Assembly (NCBI GenBank): GCA_016124585.1
Contig: WGNL01000023.1
Coordinates: 62,001 to 126,000, forward strand
DNA: 64,000 bases
Source: Bacteroidota bacterium
GTDB lineage: Bacteria; Bacteroidota; Bacteroidia; Chitinophagales; Saprospiraceae
Direction: 5' to 3'
The notes beneath the pieces were generated by a model. It searched no databases. It had not been told where the DNA came from and worked only from the letters and a program-made list of their open reading frames with translations. This document shows, piece by piece, positions 7,509 to 16,762 of this stretch (the first letter of the stretch is position 1; each line of letters begins with the position of its first letter). The translations under genes and the position numbers were made by a program.

Positions 7509-7813
7509 AATAATAAGTTTAAAAGATTAAAAAATAATAGATAAGGTGAGCGGTGACGCCTTTCCTACTTTCAGAAGGTGCAGTAATCAACCGTTCATCG
7601 GTTTATGGTTTATGTTTTGCCCATTTCGAATGTAATAGGTTGTAGGCGAGCTTTGAATGGGTAGAAATTTAGCTGTATCATTACAGCCTGCATATTATTA
7701 TTACCCCAGACGGGGTCGTATTATCTGTAATTATTTTTTTTCATAACGATTAGCGCAATCATATTTCAATAACATAAACATACTTGATTGGGGTTAGTAT
7801 ATGATTTTTGTGT
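7509..7813. other. Non-coding gap between lipoprotein and AraC genes
   Basis: AT-rich stretch without a plausible gene. A short ACCCC/GGGGT hairpin lies near 7704-7716, followed by T-rich sequence at 7730-7741. No -7/-33 promoter pair was found. Confidence 0.4.
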
Positions 7814-8371
7814 TTAATTGATACATGCAAAAATATACCGCTCTTTATCATTGTGCATTGGATTATTCGGGACAGTTATTGGATTATTCGGGACAAATAT
7901 TAGACGATTCGGGAATTCGTTCTTTTCTCCGGCATTTTTCCTAAAAGTATGGGGCGGTAGTCCACAATGCTTTTTAAAAAAGCGGTTGAAATAGGCTGGA
8001 TCCGCAAAACCCAGTATTTCGGCCACCTGCTGAATGGTCAGATCGTGGTTGTCCAGCAAGGTTTTGGCTTCCCGAATTATTTTGGCATAGATGCAGTCAC
8101 TAGGAGAAGAACCAATGAACTGTTGGCAGATCTTGCGGAGATAGCTACAGGTAATGTTCAGATTTTCAGCGTAGAACAGGGGAGAATGCTGAGACTGGAA
8201 ATGTTTTTCTACAGAAAGTAGGAATTCTTGTGCTTTTGTGCCCAGCCTGCCACTAAACTGCTGGCTTGCTGCCCGAATTTCCTCCCAACTTGGCAATGCT
8301 GTACCACCTAAAGATGATAATTTATTTTGCTTACTTGTAAATGTGTTAGTACCCTCCTCCATGGCGTGCAA
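7814..8371 (-). CDS. AraC-family transcriptional regulator with unusual repeat tail
   Basis: A 185-aa DNA-binding protein. The double helix-turn-helix of the AraC family spans about residues 52-150; the second HTH reads LTIQQVAEILGFADPAYFNRFFKKHCGLPPHTFRKN when taken in two pieces (LTIQQVAEILGFADPAY and FNRFFKKHCGLPPHTFRKN). The usual N-terminal ligand domain is missing and only about 50 residues precede the HTH, so this is a short stand-alone form. The C-terminus is extended by about 30 residues containing VPNNPITVPNNP, encoded by a 21-bp tandem repeat (7860-7922). The regulated genes are unknown; the neighbouring lipoprotein and large lipoprotein genes are candidates. Confidence 0.85.
   Translation of the reverse strand: MHAMEEGTNTFTSKQNKLSSLGGTALPSWEEIRAASQQFSGRLGTKAQEFLLSVEKHFQSQHSPLFYAENLNITCSYLRKICQQFIGSSPSDCIYAKIIREAKTLLDNHDLTIQQVAEILGFADPAYFNRFFKKHCGLPPHTFRKNAGEKNEFPNRLIFVPNNPITVPNNPMHNDKERYIFACIN
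7860..7922 (-). repeat. Three-unit 21-bp tandem repeat at the 3' end of the AraC gene
   Basis: Units begin at 7860, 7881 and 7902 and share the core GATTATTCGGGA or GACGATTCGGGA. They encode heptads of the type xxVPNNP beyond the HTH domain. The period is identical to the intergenic arrays at 27.4, 40.8 and 53.2 kb. Confidence 0.6.
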
Positions 8372-8570
8372 TCAGTTTAGTTATTGTGTAAAATATTTCC
8401 AGAGCCTCAATATCAAGCTGATATCAAGATTCACAATTGTTGGGTAAGCCTACTTATTTACAAGAATTTTTGGTGTTTGACAAGGTCTAAATCCTTGGAC
8501 ATGAACGCAAATTATAGAAACCTTTAGTTTGGCTTTTGTTCGAAGTGAGGTGTTAAAATAGTGGTGCAAA

Positions 8571-10037
8571 TCAATTGTTCAATGTCGCCTCCATTTCATC
8601 CAAGGTAAAGGGTTGGTAACCCTTCAGTTCGAATGCCTTTTCCCCGACTACCGTCTCCGCCGTGGCCATCATGGGCTTTCCATCTGCATAGCTGATACCG
8701 ACCAACTTTACTGCCTTACCTTTGGAGATATTACCGAAGACGATTTTTCCATCTTGATAATAACCCTGCATAATACTGTTTAAATCTTTAAAAATAAGAC
8801 GAACATCAGCTGTATTGGGTGAGTTGGTATTTACAGCGAAATTGGTCAATTCGGAGGCGTCCATGTCAAGGAAGCGGTCGCAGTTTATCCAGCCGAGCTT
8901 GGTAACGGCGAAGCTGTAAAATTCTAAATCTTGCTTGTCAATTTTATCTACGCCTTTTTTAATGACATCTGCATATTGGTTTCTGAATTTTTGTTTGTAG
9001 CGGTCTTGGTTGAGTTGCCTGCCATAACTAACCCATAGTTCAAGTTTATTTTCATAGTCTTTGTATTTTGTAAAATATGTATTTGCATCCAAGGTTGGAG
9101 CTTTTTCAAGAATTTCTTTGAATTTTTTAAAGACAATATCATTTTCGTTCAAAAACATTGTGTCAAAATAAGTCGGTTTAATATCGTATATTTTCCCTTT
9201 TGGGTCAATGCTAAAAGTTGCAACCAAAGTAGGGTCGTTATCACTATATGATAAGCCATTGGCCTTAGTATATTCATTTAAGGATTTCTCAACGTAATCA
9301 ATTAAATTTTCCTTTTGGTTTAATATTTTTGGATATAAAAGCAGAGTGCTATAACCTATTACTTTCCAAATATTGTCATACAAATCCTCTGTCAGCTCAA
9401 ACGGATAAATGCTCCTAATATCGCTATTTTCATATTTATCAAAATAAACCACGACCGAAGTATCTCCACTGCCTCTCACTGTATCCCTCATCTCTGCCAA
9501 TCGTGTCTCTACCTCAAACATCTCATAATCCGGCACCCAAGTCTCCACACTATCCTCCAAGGCAAGGCTGTAAAACAAATCCATCTCCTCTGTCTGTTGG
9601 TTCTTTGGAAAACTCACCACAAAAGCCTTTCCGTCCTGAACTTTGAGCGGCTTGCCATCGGCGGTAGCGTTTACGTAAATCATGCCTGCCGTTTCCAAGG
9701 CCCTATCGTCCGACATGGTGTGCAGACCCGCTCCTATCATTTCCGTAAGGGTGTAACTTTCCTGCAATTCAACCTGCACTTCCCCGGTAGGCACACTGCC
9801 ATCCTCGAACCGGAAAACATTGGCGGGAATAAACACGGCCGTACCTTTTTTGCCAGTAATTTGGTTGTCCTCCGTAGGGTCAATTTTGAAGTTTTGCGGC
9901 AAGGGAGAGAGGTTGGTCATGACGGTCTCCAAGTCGTTGTAGGGGATGTCCCGGTTGCGTTTGGGTTCCGTTTTGCATTGGATAAAAACCAAACCAAGAA
10001 GCAGCAGTAGGAGAAAGGATTGAAAGGTGTTTTTCAT
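8571..10037 (-). CDS. Large predicted outer-membrane lipoprotein, unknown function
   Basis: A 488-aa protein when started at 10037; ten extra in-frame codons upstream are possible. The signal peptide ends in a lipobox (LGLVFIQC), so the mature N-terminus should be lipid-anchored Cys-Lys-Thr. A beta-rich domain follows, with GKKGTAVFIPANVFRFEDGS and VQVELQESYTLTEMIGAGLH, resembling the ZU5/adhesion-like domains of Bacteroidota surface proteins. The middle is helical and Lys/Asp/Tyr-rich (residues about 240-390). A C-terminal beta domain contains KLVGISYADGKPMM. No enzyme motif is seen. It is divergent from the GH31 gene, with the GH31 promoter between them. Confidence 0.65.
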   Translation of the reverse strand: MKNTFQSFLLLLLLGLVFIQCKTEPKRNRDIPYNDLETVMTNLSPLPQNFKIDPTEDNQITGKKGTAVFIPANVFRFEDGSVPTGEVQVELQESYTLTEMIGAGLHTMSDDRALETAGMIYVNATADGKPLKVQDGKAFVVSFPKNQQTEEMDLFYSLALEDSVETWVPDYEMFEVETRLAEMRDTVRGSGDTSVVVYFDKYENSDIRSIYPFELTEDLYDNIWKVIGYSTLLLYPKILNQKENLIDYVEKSLNEYTKANGLSYSDNDPTLVATFSIDPKGKIYDIKPTYFDTMFLNENDIVFKKFKEILEKAPTLDANTYFTKYKDYENKLELWVSYGRQLNQDRYKQKFRNQYADVIKKGVDKIDKQDLEFYSFAVTKLGWINCDRFLDMDASELTNFAVNTNSPNTADVRLIFKDLNSIMQGYYQDGKIVFGNISKGKAVKLVGISYADGKPMMATAETVVGEKAFELKGYQPFTLDEMEATLNN

Positions 10038-10123
10038 GGAAAAGCGTTTTAACCGAAATAGATGCATTTAAGGAAGGAAAGGTATGCAATTCAATGAGTC
10101 AAAATTGAAAAATCATACAGAAG

Positions 10124-10153
10124 TTGGTCAGTTCCCGATAAAATGTACTTTTG
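10124..10153 (+). promoter_or_regulatory. Promoter of the GH31 gene
   Basis: -33 TTG (10124-10126), a 19-nt spacer and -7 TACTTTTG (10146-10153), 22 nt before the ATG at 10176. Confidence 0.65.
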
Positions 10154-10175
10154 ACACTTTCTAAAGTAAAAACAC

Positions 10176-12533
10176 ATGAAATTCAACTTCATCCTACTCG
10201 CCTTATTGTTCCTCTGGCAAATCGGTAATTCCCAATCCCACCAAACCCTACTCAACGAACCCCTCGACATCAGCCCCGACTTCCGGGACTGGGCCAACTA
10301 CTACTACTTCGCCGACAGCCTCGCCAGCTTCGACCCAGCCACGGGGCAGGGCTTTTTGAAATGGAACAAGATGGAGGCCACGCCCGGCCATGCCTTTGAT
10401 AATACGCAATTTTCCTACGAGCGGGCAGGCTCGAACACCTTTCCTAGCGCCGAGTACCAGACCGACCCGATGTTCCCTTTTTCGCTGGAATTTGTTTCAC
10501 CTAAAACCGTGCGCCTGCGGGCTTGGACTTCCCTGACCAACCCACCGCAGGAGCCGTCGCTGATGCTGGTGAAGGAACCCGGCAAGGACAATTCCTGGAA
10601 GCACACAATGGAGGGCGGCAACCACGTCTGGCGCAGCGCCTACGGCTCGGTGACAATGCAGGTGAAGCCGTGGAAGGTCAGTTTTTACGATGCCTCCGGC
10701 AAATTGCTCACCAGTACCCGCACTGGCAGCGACACGAAGGGCTATATCCCGAACCTGCCGTTCAGCTTCATCCGTCGGGCGAAGGACTACAGCCGCAGCG
10801 TGGCGGCGGTCTTCAACATCGCCCCGGACGAGCATTTCTACGGCTGCGGCGAGAGCTTCACCCGCCTCGACAAAAAGGGCCAGAAGGTCGTGCTCTACAC
10901 CAACGACGGCAACGGGGTGAACTCGGCCAATATGTACAAGCCCGTGCCGTTTTTCCTGAGTAGCCGGGGCTACGGCATGTTCATGCACACGAGCACGCCC
11001 ATCACCTGCGACTTCGGGCGGCAGTACGCCGAAAACAACGAACTCCTCATCGGTGACGAGACGCTCGACCTCTTCGTCATGCTCGGCGAGCCGAAAACGG
11101 TGCTCGACGAATACACCAACCTCACGGGCAAATCGCCCATGCCGCCGCTCTGGAGCTTCGGGCTTTGGATGAGCCGCATCAGCTATTTCAGTGAAGCTGA
11201 CGGTCGGAAGGTGGCCGCCGATTTGCGCCAGCACAAAATCCCCAGCGACGTGCTGCACTTCGACACGGGCTGGTTCGGCACGGACTGGCGTTGCGACTAT
11301 CAGTTCGCCAAAGACCGCTTCCCCGACCCCGTGGGAATGATTTCAGATTTGAAGAAAATGGGCCTGCACACCTGCCTCTGGCAGTTGCCGTATTTCGTTC
11401 CGAAAAATGATTTGTTCCAAGAAATCACCTCGAAAGGACTGGCCGTGAAGTCCGCTTCCGGCGGTTTGCCCTATGAGGATGCCGTGCTAGATTTCACCAA
11501 TCCCGCCACGATTGACTGGTACGAGGGCAAAATCGGCGGGCTGTTGAAACAGGGCGTGTCGGCCATCAAAGTGGATTTTGGCGAAGCCGCCCCGCTCGAT
11601 GGCATTTACCACAACGGACACACGGGATTTTACGAACACAACCTCTACCCGCTTCGCTACAACAAAATCGTGTCGGATTTGACGCAGAAAATTAATGGCG
11701 AGCGCATCATCTGGGCACGTAGCACCTGGGCGGGCAGCCAGCGCTATCCACTCCATTGGGGCGGCGACGCCGAAAGCGACGACATGGGCATGGAGTCGGA
11801 ACTGCGGGGCGGCCTGTCGCTCGGCCTCAGCGGTTTCACCTTCTGGAGCCACGATGCAGGTGGTTTTACTCGTAAAACACCCGAAGAACTCTACCGCCGC
11901 TGGTTCCCGATGGCCGTGCTCAGCTCGCACACCCGCTGCCACGGCCAGCCGCCGAAGGAGCCTTGGGAATACGGCAAGGACTTCGAGGATTATTTTCGCA
12001 AGACCATCGAAATGAAGTACAAACTGATGCCCTACGTGTACGCCCAAGCGAAGGAAAGCAGCGAAAAAGGCCTGCCGATGCTACGTGCCCTCTTCGTTGA
12101 ATTCCCCAACGACCCCGGCTCCTGGCTGGTGGACAACGAATACATGTACGGCTCGGATATCCTCGTCGCCCCGCTTTTCGAGGAAGGCACGAAAAGCCGC
12201 AATGTCTATCTACCACCCGGCCAATGGGTTGATTTTCAAACGAAAAAGACCTATGCTGGCGGCTGGCAAACCATCGAGGCTGGCGAAATCCAGGTGATTA
12301 TGCTCGTGAAATCCGGCAGCGTTTTACCGATGGTGAAACTGGCGCAAAGCACGCAGGATATTGATTGGGGGAATATGGAACTGGTGGTGTACGGAAGTCC
12401 GGCGACGGCCAAGACGAAGATTTGTTTGCCTTCGGAAAACATGCTGCGGGAGGTGACGGTGAGCAAAAAAGGAAAAGGGTACGCCGTGACGCAGGATGGG
12501 TCTGTGGGGAAGGTGAAGTGGGTGGTGCGGTAG
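10176..12533 (+). CDS. Glycoside hydrolase family 31, alpha-xylosidase-like
   Basis: A 785-aa secreted enzyme with signal peptide MKFNFILLALLFLWQIGNSQ. It is expected to release alpha-linked xylose or glucose from oligosaccharides, such as xyloglucan fragments. Domain order fits GH31: N-terminal beta-sandwich (to about 310), TIM barrel (about 325-650) and C-terminal beta domains. The nucleophile is Asp467 in AIKVDFGEAAP, a motif closest to the YicI alpha-xylosidase group, and the acid/base is Asp531 in HWGGDAESDD. FWSHDAGGF is the conserved subsite motif. The gene is clearly more GC-rich than its flanks. It has its own promoter at 10124-10153 and no obvious partners. Substrate choice between xylose and glucose is inferred. 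Confidence 0.92.
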   Translation: MKFNFILLALLFLWQIGNSQSHQTLLNEPLDISPDFRDWANYYYFADSLASFDPATGQGFLKWNKMEATPGHAFDNTQFSYERAGSNTFPSAEYQTDPMFPFSLEFVSPKTVRLRAWTSLTNPPQEPSLMLVKEPGKDNSWKHTMEGGNHVWRSAYGSVTMQVKPWKVSFYDASGKLLTSTRTGSDTKGYIPNLPFSFIRRAKDYSRSVAAVFNIAPDEHFYGCGESFTRLDKKGQKVVLYTNDGNGVNSANMYKPVPFFLSSRGYGMFMHTSTPITCDFGRQYAENNELLIGDETLDLFVMLGEPKTVLDEYTNLTGKSPMPPLWSFGLWMSRISYFSEADGRKVAADLRQHKIPSDVLHFDTGWFGTDWRCDYQFAKDRFPDPVGMISDLKKMGLHTCLWQLPYFVPKNDLFQEITSKGLAVKSASGGLPYEDAVLDFTNPATIDWYEGKIGGLLKQGVSAIKVDFGEAAPLDGIYHNGHTGFYEHNLYPLRYNKIVSDLTQKINGERIIWARSTWAGSQRYPLHWGGDAESDDMGMESELRGGLSLGLSGFTFWSHDAGGFTRKTPEELYRRWFPMAVLSSHTRCHGQPPKEPWEYGKDFEDYFRKTIEMKYKLMPYVYAQAKESSEKGLPMLRALFVEFPNDPGSWLVDNEYMYGSDILVAPLFEEGTKSRNVYLPPGQWVDFQTKKTYAGGWQTIEAGEIQVIMLVKSGSVLPMVKLAQSTQDIDWGNMELVVYGSPATAKTKICLPSENMLREVTVSKKGKGYAVTQDGSVGKVKWVVR

Positions 12534-12536
12534 GTT

Positions 12537-12938
12537 CTATTTAAATGGATTTATGACTTTTAATTTGCTTTCAAATAATTGTCCATCCTGTAAATCTTCG
12601 GAATAAAGAATTTGACAATCTTTATCAATTGCAGTAGCTATAATGAGGCTGTCGTAAAACCCAAGTTGGTATTTCCCAGCAATTTTAAGTGCTGAAACAA
12701 TGTATTCGGGAATGATAAGTGCAACCTCACATAAGGAGGCCAAATTTTGGATATGCTGCGTTGTGATTTCAATATCAAGGTTAAACTTCTTTCTGCAAAC
12801 ATTGGAATTCTCAGCTAACACTTGGGTGCTGATAATATGTCGGTTTTGCAGAAGCGATATTGCCTTTTCTTTTTTATCAGCATCATTACCGAGCAGGTAA
12901 AGCCAGATATTGCTGTCCACAAAAGCCCTATCTTTCAT
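12537..12938 (-). CDS. PIN-domain ribonuclease toxin (VapC-like)
   Basis: A 133-aa PIN-domain protein, probably an Mg-dependent RNase toxin. Acidic active-site residues are visible: Asp8 in FVDSNIWLY, Glu in TQVLAENSNV, Asp near 95 in GFYDSLIIATAI, and a C-terminal Asp/Glu in YSEDLQDG. Its start overlaps the end of the upstream gene by 11 nt (12928-12938), typical of translational coupling in type II toxin-antitoxin operons. The target RNA is unknown. It is convergent with the GH31 gene, with only 3 nt between stop codons. Confidence 0.88.
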   Translation of the reverse strand: MKDRAFVDSNIWLYLLGNDADKKEKAISLLQNRHIISTQVLAENSNVCRKKFNLDIEITTQHIQNLASLCEVALIIPEYIVSALKIAGKYQLGFYDSLIIATAIDKDCQILYSEDLQDGQLFESKLKVINPFK

Positions 12939-13128
12939 TTGCTTCGTCTCTGTTGAATTTATAATCTTTCAAATCTACATTGATTTCTTTGTAGAATTTG
13001 GCAAATTCTGTTGCCTTGGAAGGCGCAGTCTTCTCTTGCTTGACAATCTTCACATTCAACAGTTTTAGGAAAGCCTTCAAGATGGCCATTTCCTTTTCCC
13101 CATTTATTTCCAAGGTCATTCTTGTCAT
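12928..13128 (-). CDS. Antitoxin partner of the PIN toxin
   Basis: A 66-aa protein from the ATG at 13128; a TTG at 13146 and an ATG at 13119 are alternatives. The N-terminal half (MTLEINGEKEMAILKAFLKL) looks like a strand-helix dimerisation module of small antitoxins. The charged C-terminal tail (FYKEINVDLKDYKFNRDEAN) would wrap the toxin. It overlaps the toxin gene by 11 nt. Family assignment rests mostly on position, size and tail. Confidence 0.75.
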   Translation of the reverse strand: MTRMTLEINGEKEMAILKAFLKLLNVKIVKQEKTAPSKATEFAKFYKEINVDLKDYKFNRDEANER

Positions 13129-13187
13129 TGCAATGATTTTAGGCAAATCTAAGGTAAATCCGTAAAATAGTATGCTACCTTCACCCC

Positions 13188-14396
13188 ATGCGCATCATCG
13201 TAACCATCCTCCTCCTTCCTGTTGTGGTGTATCTCTTGGTCATCAATGTCAAACTCTATTACCACCCAAGATTCAAAGCTGCTGAAAAGGGATGCGTCAA
13301 CCTTGATTTGAAAGACCAACTATACACTTTGAAAGGAGAAATGCGGCATGGCGCTGCTGAAGAAATGCAAAGCGTCTTTCCCGAAGGTTTTGTTTTTATG
13401 AATGCGATGTATGGCTTGGCCATTTGTAATTATTTGAACAACAGTGGCGGCCATTTATCGCCGGACATCAAGGAATTAAGGGAAGATTTAAAAGAGGTAA
13501 GCCAAGCGCTCCATTCAGCAGATGCGACCCGGATTTTCAATGAAAAGCTACCACTACCTTATGGCGCTTATTACAACGGATGGGTTACTTATTTTGAAGG
13601 AAAAAGGTTGAGTGTGGAAGACCCTGCATTGCGTGATAGCTTGCAAGTGCAGCAGTTTCAAGCTGCCTGTGATAGCATCGCCCAAGCCTTTCTAAATTCT
13701 GAAACGCCGTATCTTGAATCATATCAACTGAACACTTGGCCAGCCGACAATATTCTCTGCATAGCTGCGCTACGGCTGCACGACGAGTTGTTTTTTCCAA
13801 AATATGATAAACTTATTTCCGTCTGGTTGACCAGGATTAAATCCTTGCTTGACCCAAATACGGACCTCATTCCCCACTCCGTGACGATGGAAGGTAAAAC
13901 ATTGGAAGGCGCAAGGGGTAGCTCCCAAACCTTGATGCTCACCTTGTTGCCTTTGATTGACAGCAGCTTTGCAAAACAGCAATTTGCCCTTTTCCAACAG
14001 CATTTTGTCGATAACCCTTTCCATTTGACAGCAATTCGGGAATACCCTTTTGGGATGGATGGCGATGGCGATGTGGACGCTGGCCCAGTGATATGTGGAT
14101 TGGGCGGCGCTGCTAATATCGTTGGCATAGCTGCTCTCTACCAAAACGGTCATTTAGAAGAAAGCATAAAGCTGCGCAATGAAGTGGAAGGCTTGTCTTT
14201 GCCATTGCGGTTAAGCAATGAAAAATTCTATTTTTTTGGTGCCATGCCGATGGCAGATGCCTTTTTGGCTTGGGTAAATTCTTTTCAATCAAGTCCTGAT
14301 GATTTGACGAAAACAAGTAGCAACTGGTGGTTGTTCCATTTGCTCTCCATGTTGTTGTTCGGATGTTTTTTCCTGATTTGGAGGTATCTCAAATGA
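13188..14396 (+). CDS. Membrane-anchored protein, possible alpha/alpha-barrel domain
   Basis: A 402-aa protein with hydrophobic helices at both ends: residues 1-20 (IIVTILLLPVVVYLLVINV) and about 375-398 (WWLFHLLSMLLFGCFFLIW). The large middle part is helical. It contains YQLNTWPADNILCIAAL, ARGSSQTLMLTLLPL and the acidic loop FGMDGDGDVDAGPVICGLGG. These repeated helix-turn motifs suggest an alpha/alpha toroid like those of linalool dehydratase-related proteins, but this is a fold guess without catalytic proof. No operon partner is evident. Confidence 0.6.
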   Translation: MRIIVTILLLPVVVYLLVINVKLYYHPRFKAAEKGCVNLDLKDQLYTLKGEMRHGAAEEMQSVFPEGFVFMNAMYGLAICNYLNNSGGHLSPDIKELREDLKEVSQALHSADATRIFNEKLPLPYGAYYNGWVTYFEGKRLSVEDPALRDSLQVQQFQAACDSIAQAFLNSETPYLESYQLNTWPADNILCIAALRLHDELFFPKYDKLISVWLTRIKSLLDPNTDLIPHSVTMEGKTLEGARGSSQTLMLTLLPLIDSSFAKQQFALFQQHFVDNPFHLTAIREYPFGMDGDGDVDAGPVICGLGGAANIVGIAALYQNGHLEESIKLRNEVEGLSLPLRLSNEKFYFFGAMPMADAFLAWVNSFQSSPDDLTKTSSNWWLFHLLSMLLFGCFFLIWRYLK

Positions 14397-14426
14397 GCAA
14401 TAGCCTTTTCAATGGAGTCGCAAACC

Positions 14427-14774
14427 ATGAAAATCAACCACATCAACCTCACCGTCACGGATGCACAAGCTGCCCGTCGGTATATGGAAAAATACTTCGG
14501 CTTTAAAAGCATGGAAGGCACCACGGATGACGCCAAGTTCGTCGGTATGCACGGGGAAGACGGTTTCGTGCTGACGCTCATGCAGGGCAAAGCGGGCCAA
14601 GTCAGTTATCCTAGCACATTTCATATCGGCTTTCTGGGGCAAGGTCTGGAGCGGACTACGGAGATTTTCCAGCAACTCATCAACGATGGCTACGAGGTAA
14701 AACCACCCGGCCATTATCGAGGAGATGATTTGTATATCAGTACACCGTTTGGGTTTACAATACAAGTTTCGTGA
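14427..14774 (+). CDS. VOC/glyoxalase-fold protein
   Basis: A 115-aa single-domain member of the vicinal oxygen chelate superfamily. It begins MKINHINLTVTDAQAARRYM, the classic first beta-alpha module with a metal-ligand His in NHINLTV. It ends DDLYISTPFGFTIQVS, where many relatives have a Glu ligand; here the usual Glu in the final strand is not obvious. The start at 14427 is preferred over the ATG at 14412 because the fold begins directly at MKINHI. Reaction unknown. Confidence 0.8.
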   Translation: MKINHINLTVTDAQAARRYMEKYFGFKSMEGTTDDAKFVGMHGEDGFVLTLMQGKAGQVSYPSTFHIGFLGQGLERTTEIFQQLINDGYEVKPPGHYRGDDLYISTPFGFTIQVS

Positions 14775-14814
14775 AGGAATAAAAGGAAAAAGATGGGGCA
14801 GGCAAGATGTAGTT

Positions 14815-15264
14815 TCATTCAGCTTGTTCGAGATATTCTTTCATCAGGGCAATCTCCCGTTCTTGTGCTTCAATGATGCCTTTGGCTAATGCACGTACCT
14901 TTTCGTTTTTCAAACTTGCATGACTACTCGTCAATATTGCGGAGGAATGGTGCGGAATCATGGCTTTCATGTACTGCGCATCGCTGATAAAAGTCTGGTT
15001 GCGGAGCATTGCCAGGGCTGCAATGAACACCACCAAGCTCAGGCTAGCAATCCAACCATTCCATTTTTTGTTCTTGTACATATTTCCCATGAAAATCAAT
15101 TTCAGCAAGGCCATGGGGGCCACCATCAGCAAAGCCATATAAAGCCGGGTCAAGCTTAGGTATATATGTTCCGTGCTGGCCACATTTAAAAACATGACAC
15201 TATACATGATCACAAATGAAGCCAGCATCATCCCGCCAAATTTCTTGTAACTTGAATTATCCAT
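14815..15264 (-). CDS. DUF305 family membrane protein
   Basis: A 149-aa protein with about three N-terminal helices and a C-terminal DUF305 segment. The DUF305 signature is the His pair in AMIPHHSSAILTSSHAS followed by RALAKGIIEAQEREIALMKE. These residues are thought to bind metal, and some relatives sit near copper-resistance genes. The start at 15264 is chosen because the preceding in-frame stretch is Cys/Phe/Gln-rich and unlike the family. No copper genes are adjacent. Confidence 0.8.
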   Translation of the reverse strand: MDNSSYKKFGGMMLASFVIMYSVMFLNVASTEHIYLSLTRLYMALLMVAPMALLKLIFMGNMYKNKKWNGWIASLSLVVFIAALAMLRNQTFISDAQYMKAMIPHHSSAILTSSHASLKNEKVRALAKGIIEAQEREIALMKEYLEQAE

Positions 15265-15549
15265 TATCTCGTTTTTATTGAAAAAAGTACAGCATTTATG
15301 CTGTAAATACTGAAGGAAAAACGAGGCTTGATAGTGTATGTTCAATTTTTACTCTAAAACAAGACCTGTGGAATGGGGCATATATACGCAGCAATTTAAG
15401 CCAGTATATAGGCAGCTTATTCGTACGCAATACTATTTTATATTTGAACCATATCGTGTGCATTTAAGCAGGTTATGCACCTTAGGGGTATCAAGTCAAT
15501 GCCCATATAAAATCCAGACTCAGTCAGTTAGCCTCCTGCGAGACAGCAC

Positions 15550-16554
15550 TTAGCGGTCAAAATTGAAAAGTTCCACTTTATCCTTCGTATCGTTCGTGCC
15601 CTGGAGCATAAAATGCCCCGCTTGGCCCTCGTACAATTTAAGGTACAGGGAAACGGAATAGCCGATATTGGCCCACATGGCATTATCTGGCAGGGGGTCT
15701 TCCGACAGTACTTTCACTGTCTTGTAGTCCAACCGTTCCAAGCCCCAGTGGTATAGGCCACTGACCTGATATTTCCGGAAATAGGATTTGTGGTCAATGA
15801 CCATCTCTGCGTCCACCACGCCCGTCACTGACATATCATCTTTCAGGTCGAAGCAGGCATGCAAGTTGCAAAGGCCCCGCTGCTTGCGGAAAACGATTTC
15901 CTGCACCCCGTCCCAACAGCGGTCTTCGAACACATGGGTTAGGACCTCCTTGGGGTCTGCTTCCCGCTCCTTTGGTTCGTCGTTTTCCCAAGTGCCGCTG
16001 AACACCACATTTTTCTCCAAATCGTAAAAAGTACCGGAACCATGCCGCTTGCCTTTGGCCCAATCCCCTTCGAATTTGCCGTCCTTGTAAAAACCCTCGC
16101 CAAAGCCATTGGCCACCGAATTGACAAAAGCCCCTTTGTACCGGAAGCCGGTTTTCGGGTTGTAGTACTTCCCTACCCCATTCACCTGGCCATCCTCAAA
16201 AAGGCCCTCGTATTCCTCGCCATTCGCCAGCACCATTTTACCTTCTCCCTTCACGGCTGCATTCTCAACCTGCCCCTCGTATCGGTCGCCATTGGAATAG
16301 ATAATAGTCCCTTTGCCTGTCGCCAGGTGGTCAGTGAAAGTACCCGTATAGGTAAAATGACCAGGAATCGTCAGCACCCCATCGCCCTGCCACTGTCCAT
16401 TGAAGAACTGACCCTCGTAGGTCATCCCCGCTGGTTCGTCATACTGGGCCTTGCCCCTACCGTTCATACAATCGCCGCTCAGGCAGCGGGACTGGGCCTT
16501 GCCCATGTTCAAGCTCAAGGCACCCAGCGCAAGGGCTAAAATGATTTTTTTCAC
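15550..16554 (-). CDS. Secreted MORN-repeat protein
   Basis: A 334-aa protein with signal peptide MKKIILALALGALSLNMGKA. About six MORN repeats span residues 45-190, each of the type YEGQ..NG.. .G.G. (MTYEGQFFNGQWQGDGVLTI, GDRYEGQVENAAVKGEGKMV, and so on). A beta-rich C-terminal domain of about 130 residues follows (AEMVIDHKSYFRKYQVSGLY). MORN repeats form elongated beta sheets used for lipid or protein binding; secreted bacterial ones are uncharacterised. No operon partner. Confidence 0.85.
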   Translation of the reverse strand: MKKIILALALGALSLNMGKAQSRCLSGDCMNGRGKAQYDEPAGMTYEGQFFNGQWQGDGVLTIPGHFTYTGTFTDHLATGKGTIIYSNGDRYEGQVENAAVKGEGKMVLANGEEYEGLFEDGQVNGVGKYYNPKTGFRYKGAFVNSVANGFGEGFYKDGKFEGDWAKGKRHGSGTFYDLEKNVVFSGTWENDEPKEREADPKEVLTHVFEDRCWDGVQEIVFRKQRGLCNLHACFDLKDDMSVTGVVDAEMVIDHKSYFRKYQVSGLYHWGLERLDYKTVKVLSEDPLPDNAMWANIGYSVSLYLKLYEGQAGHFMLQGTNDTKDKVELFNFDR

Positions 16555-16704
16555 AAACTGAAGATTTGAATAAATGGATTAATGTGGGTGGAGTTTAGCA
16601 CTGGGTTGCAAAATACAAATAATGCGCCGTTTAGGAACCTAGTACGTTAGCGGTGGGCAGCACAAGTGACGCTCCGCATATGCTTTGGCTAGGAAGAAAG
16701 ATGA

Positions 16705-16739
16705 AACCGCTAATCCTGGTTTGTGCAGGATTAGCGGTT
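16705..16739 (-). terminator. Strong hairpin downstream of the cytochrome-like gene
   Basis: A perfect 14-bp stem AACCGCTAATCCTG/CAGGATTAGCGGTT with a 7-nt loop. On the minus strand it is followed by TTTCATCTTTCTTCC. It terminates the 16763-18649 gene. Confidence 0.75.
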
Positions 16740-16762
16740 AGCGATTGATTAAGCTAAAGCAA

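Noticed and set aside
10497-12047. Long antisense open frames over the GH31 gene
   Set aside because: They are shadows in a GC-rich gene; the plus-strand frame has full GH31 motifs.
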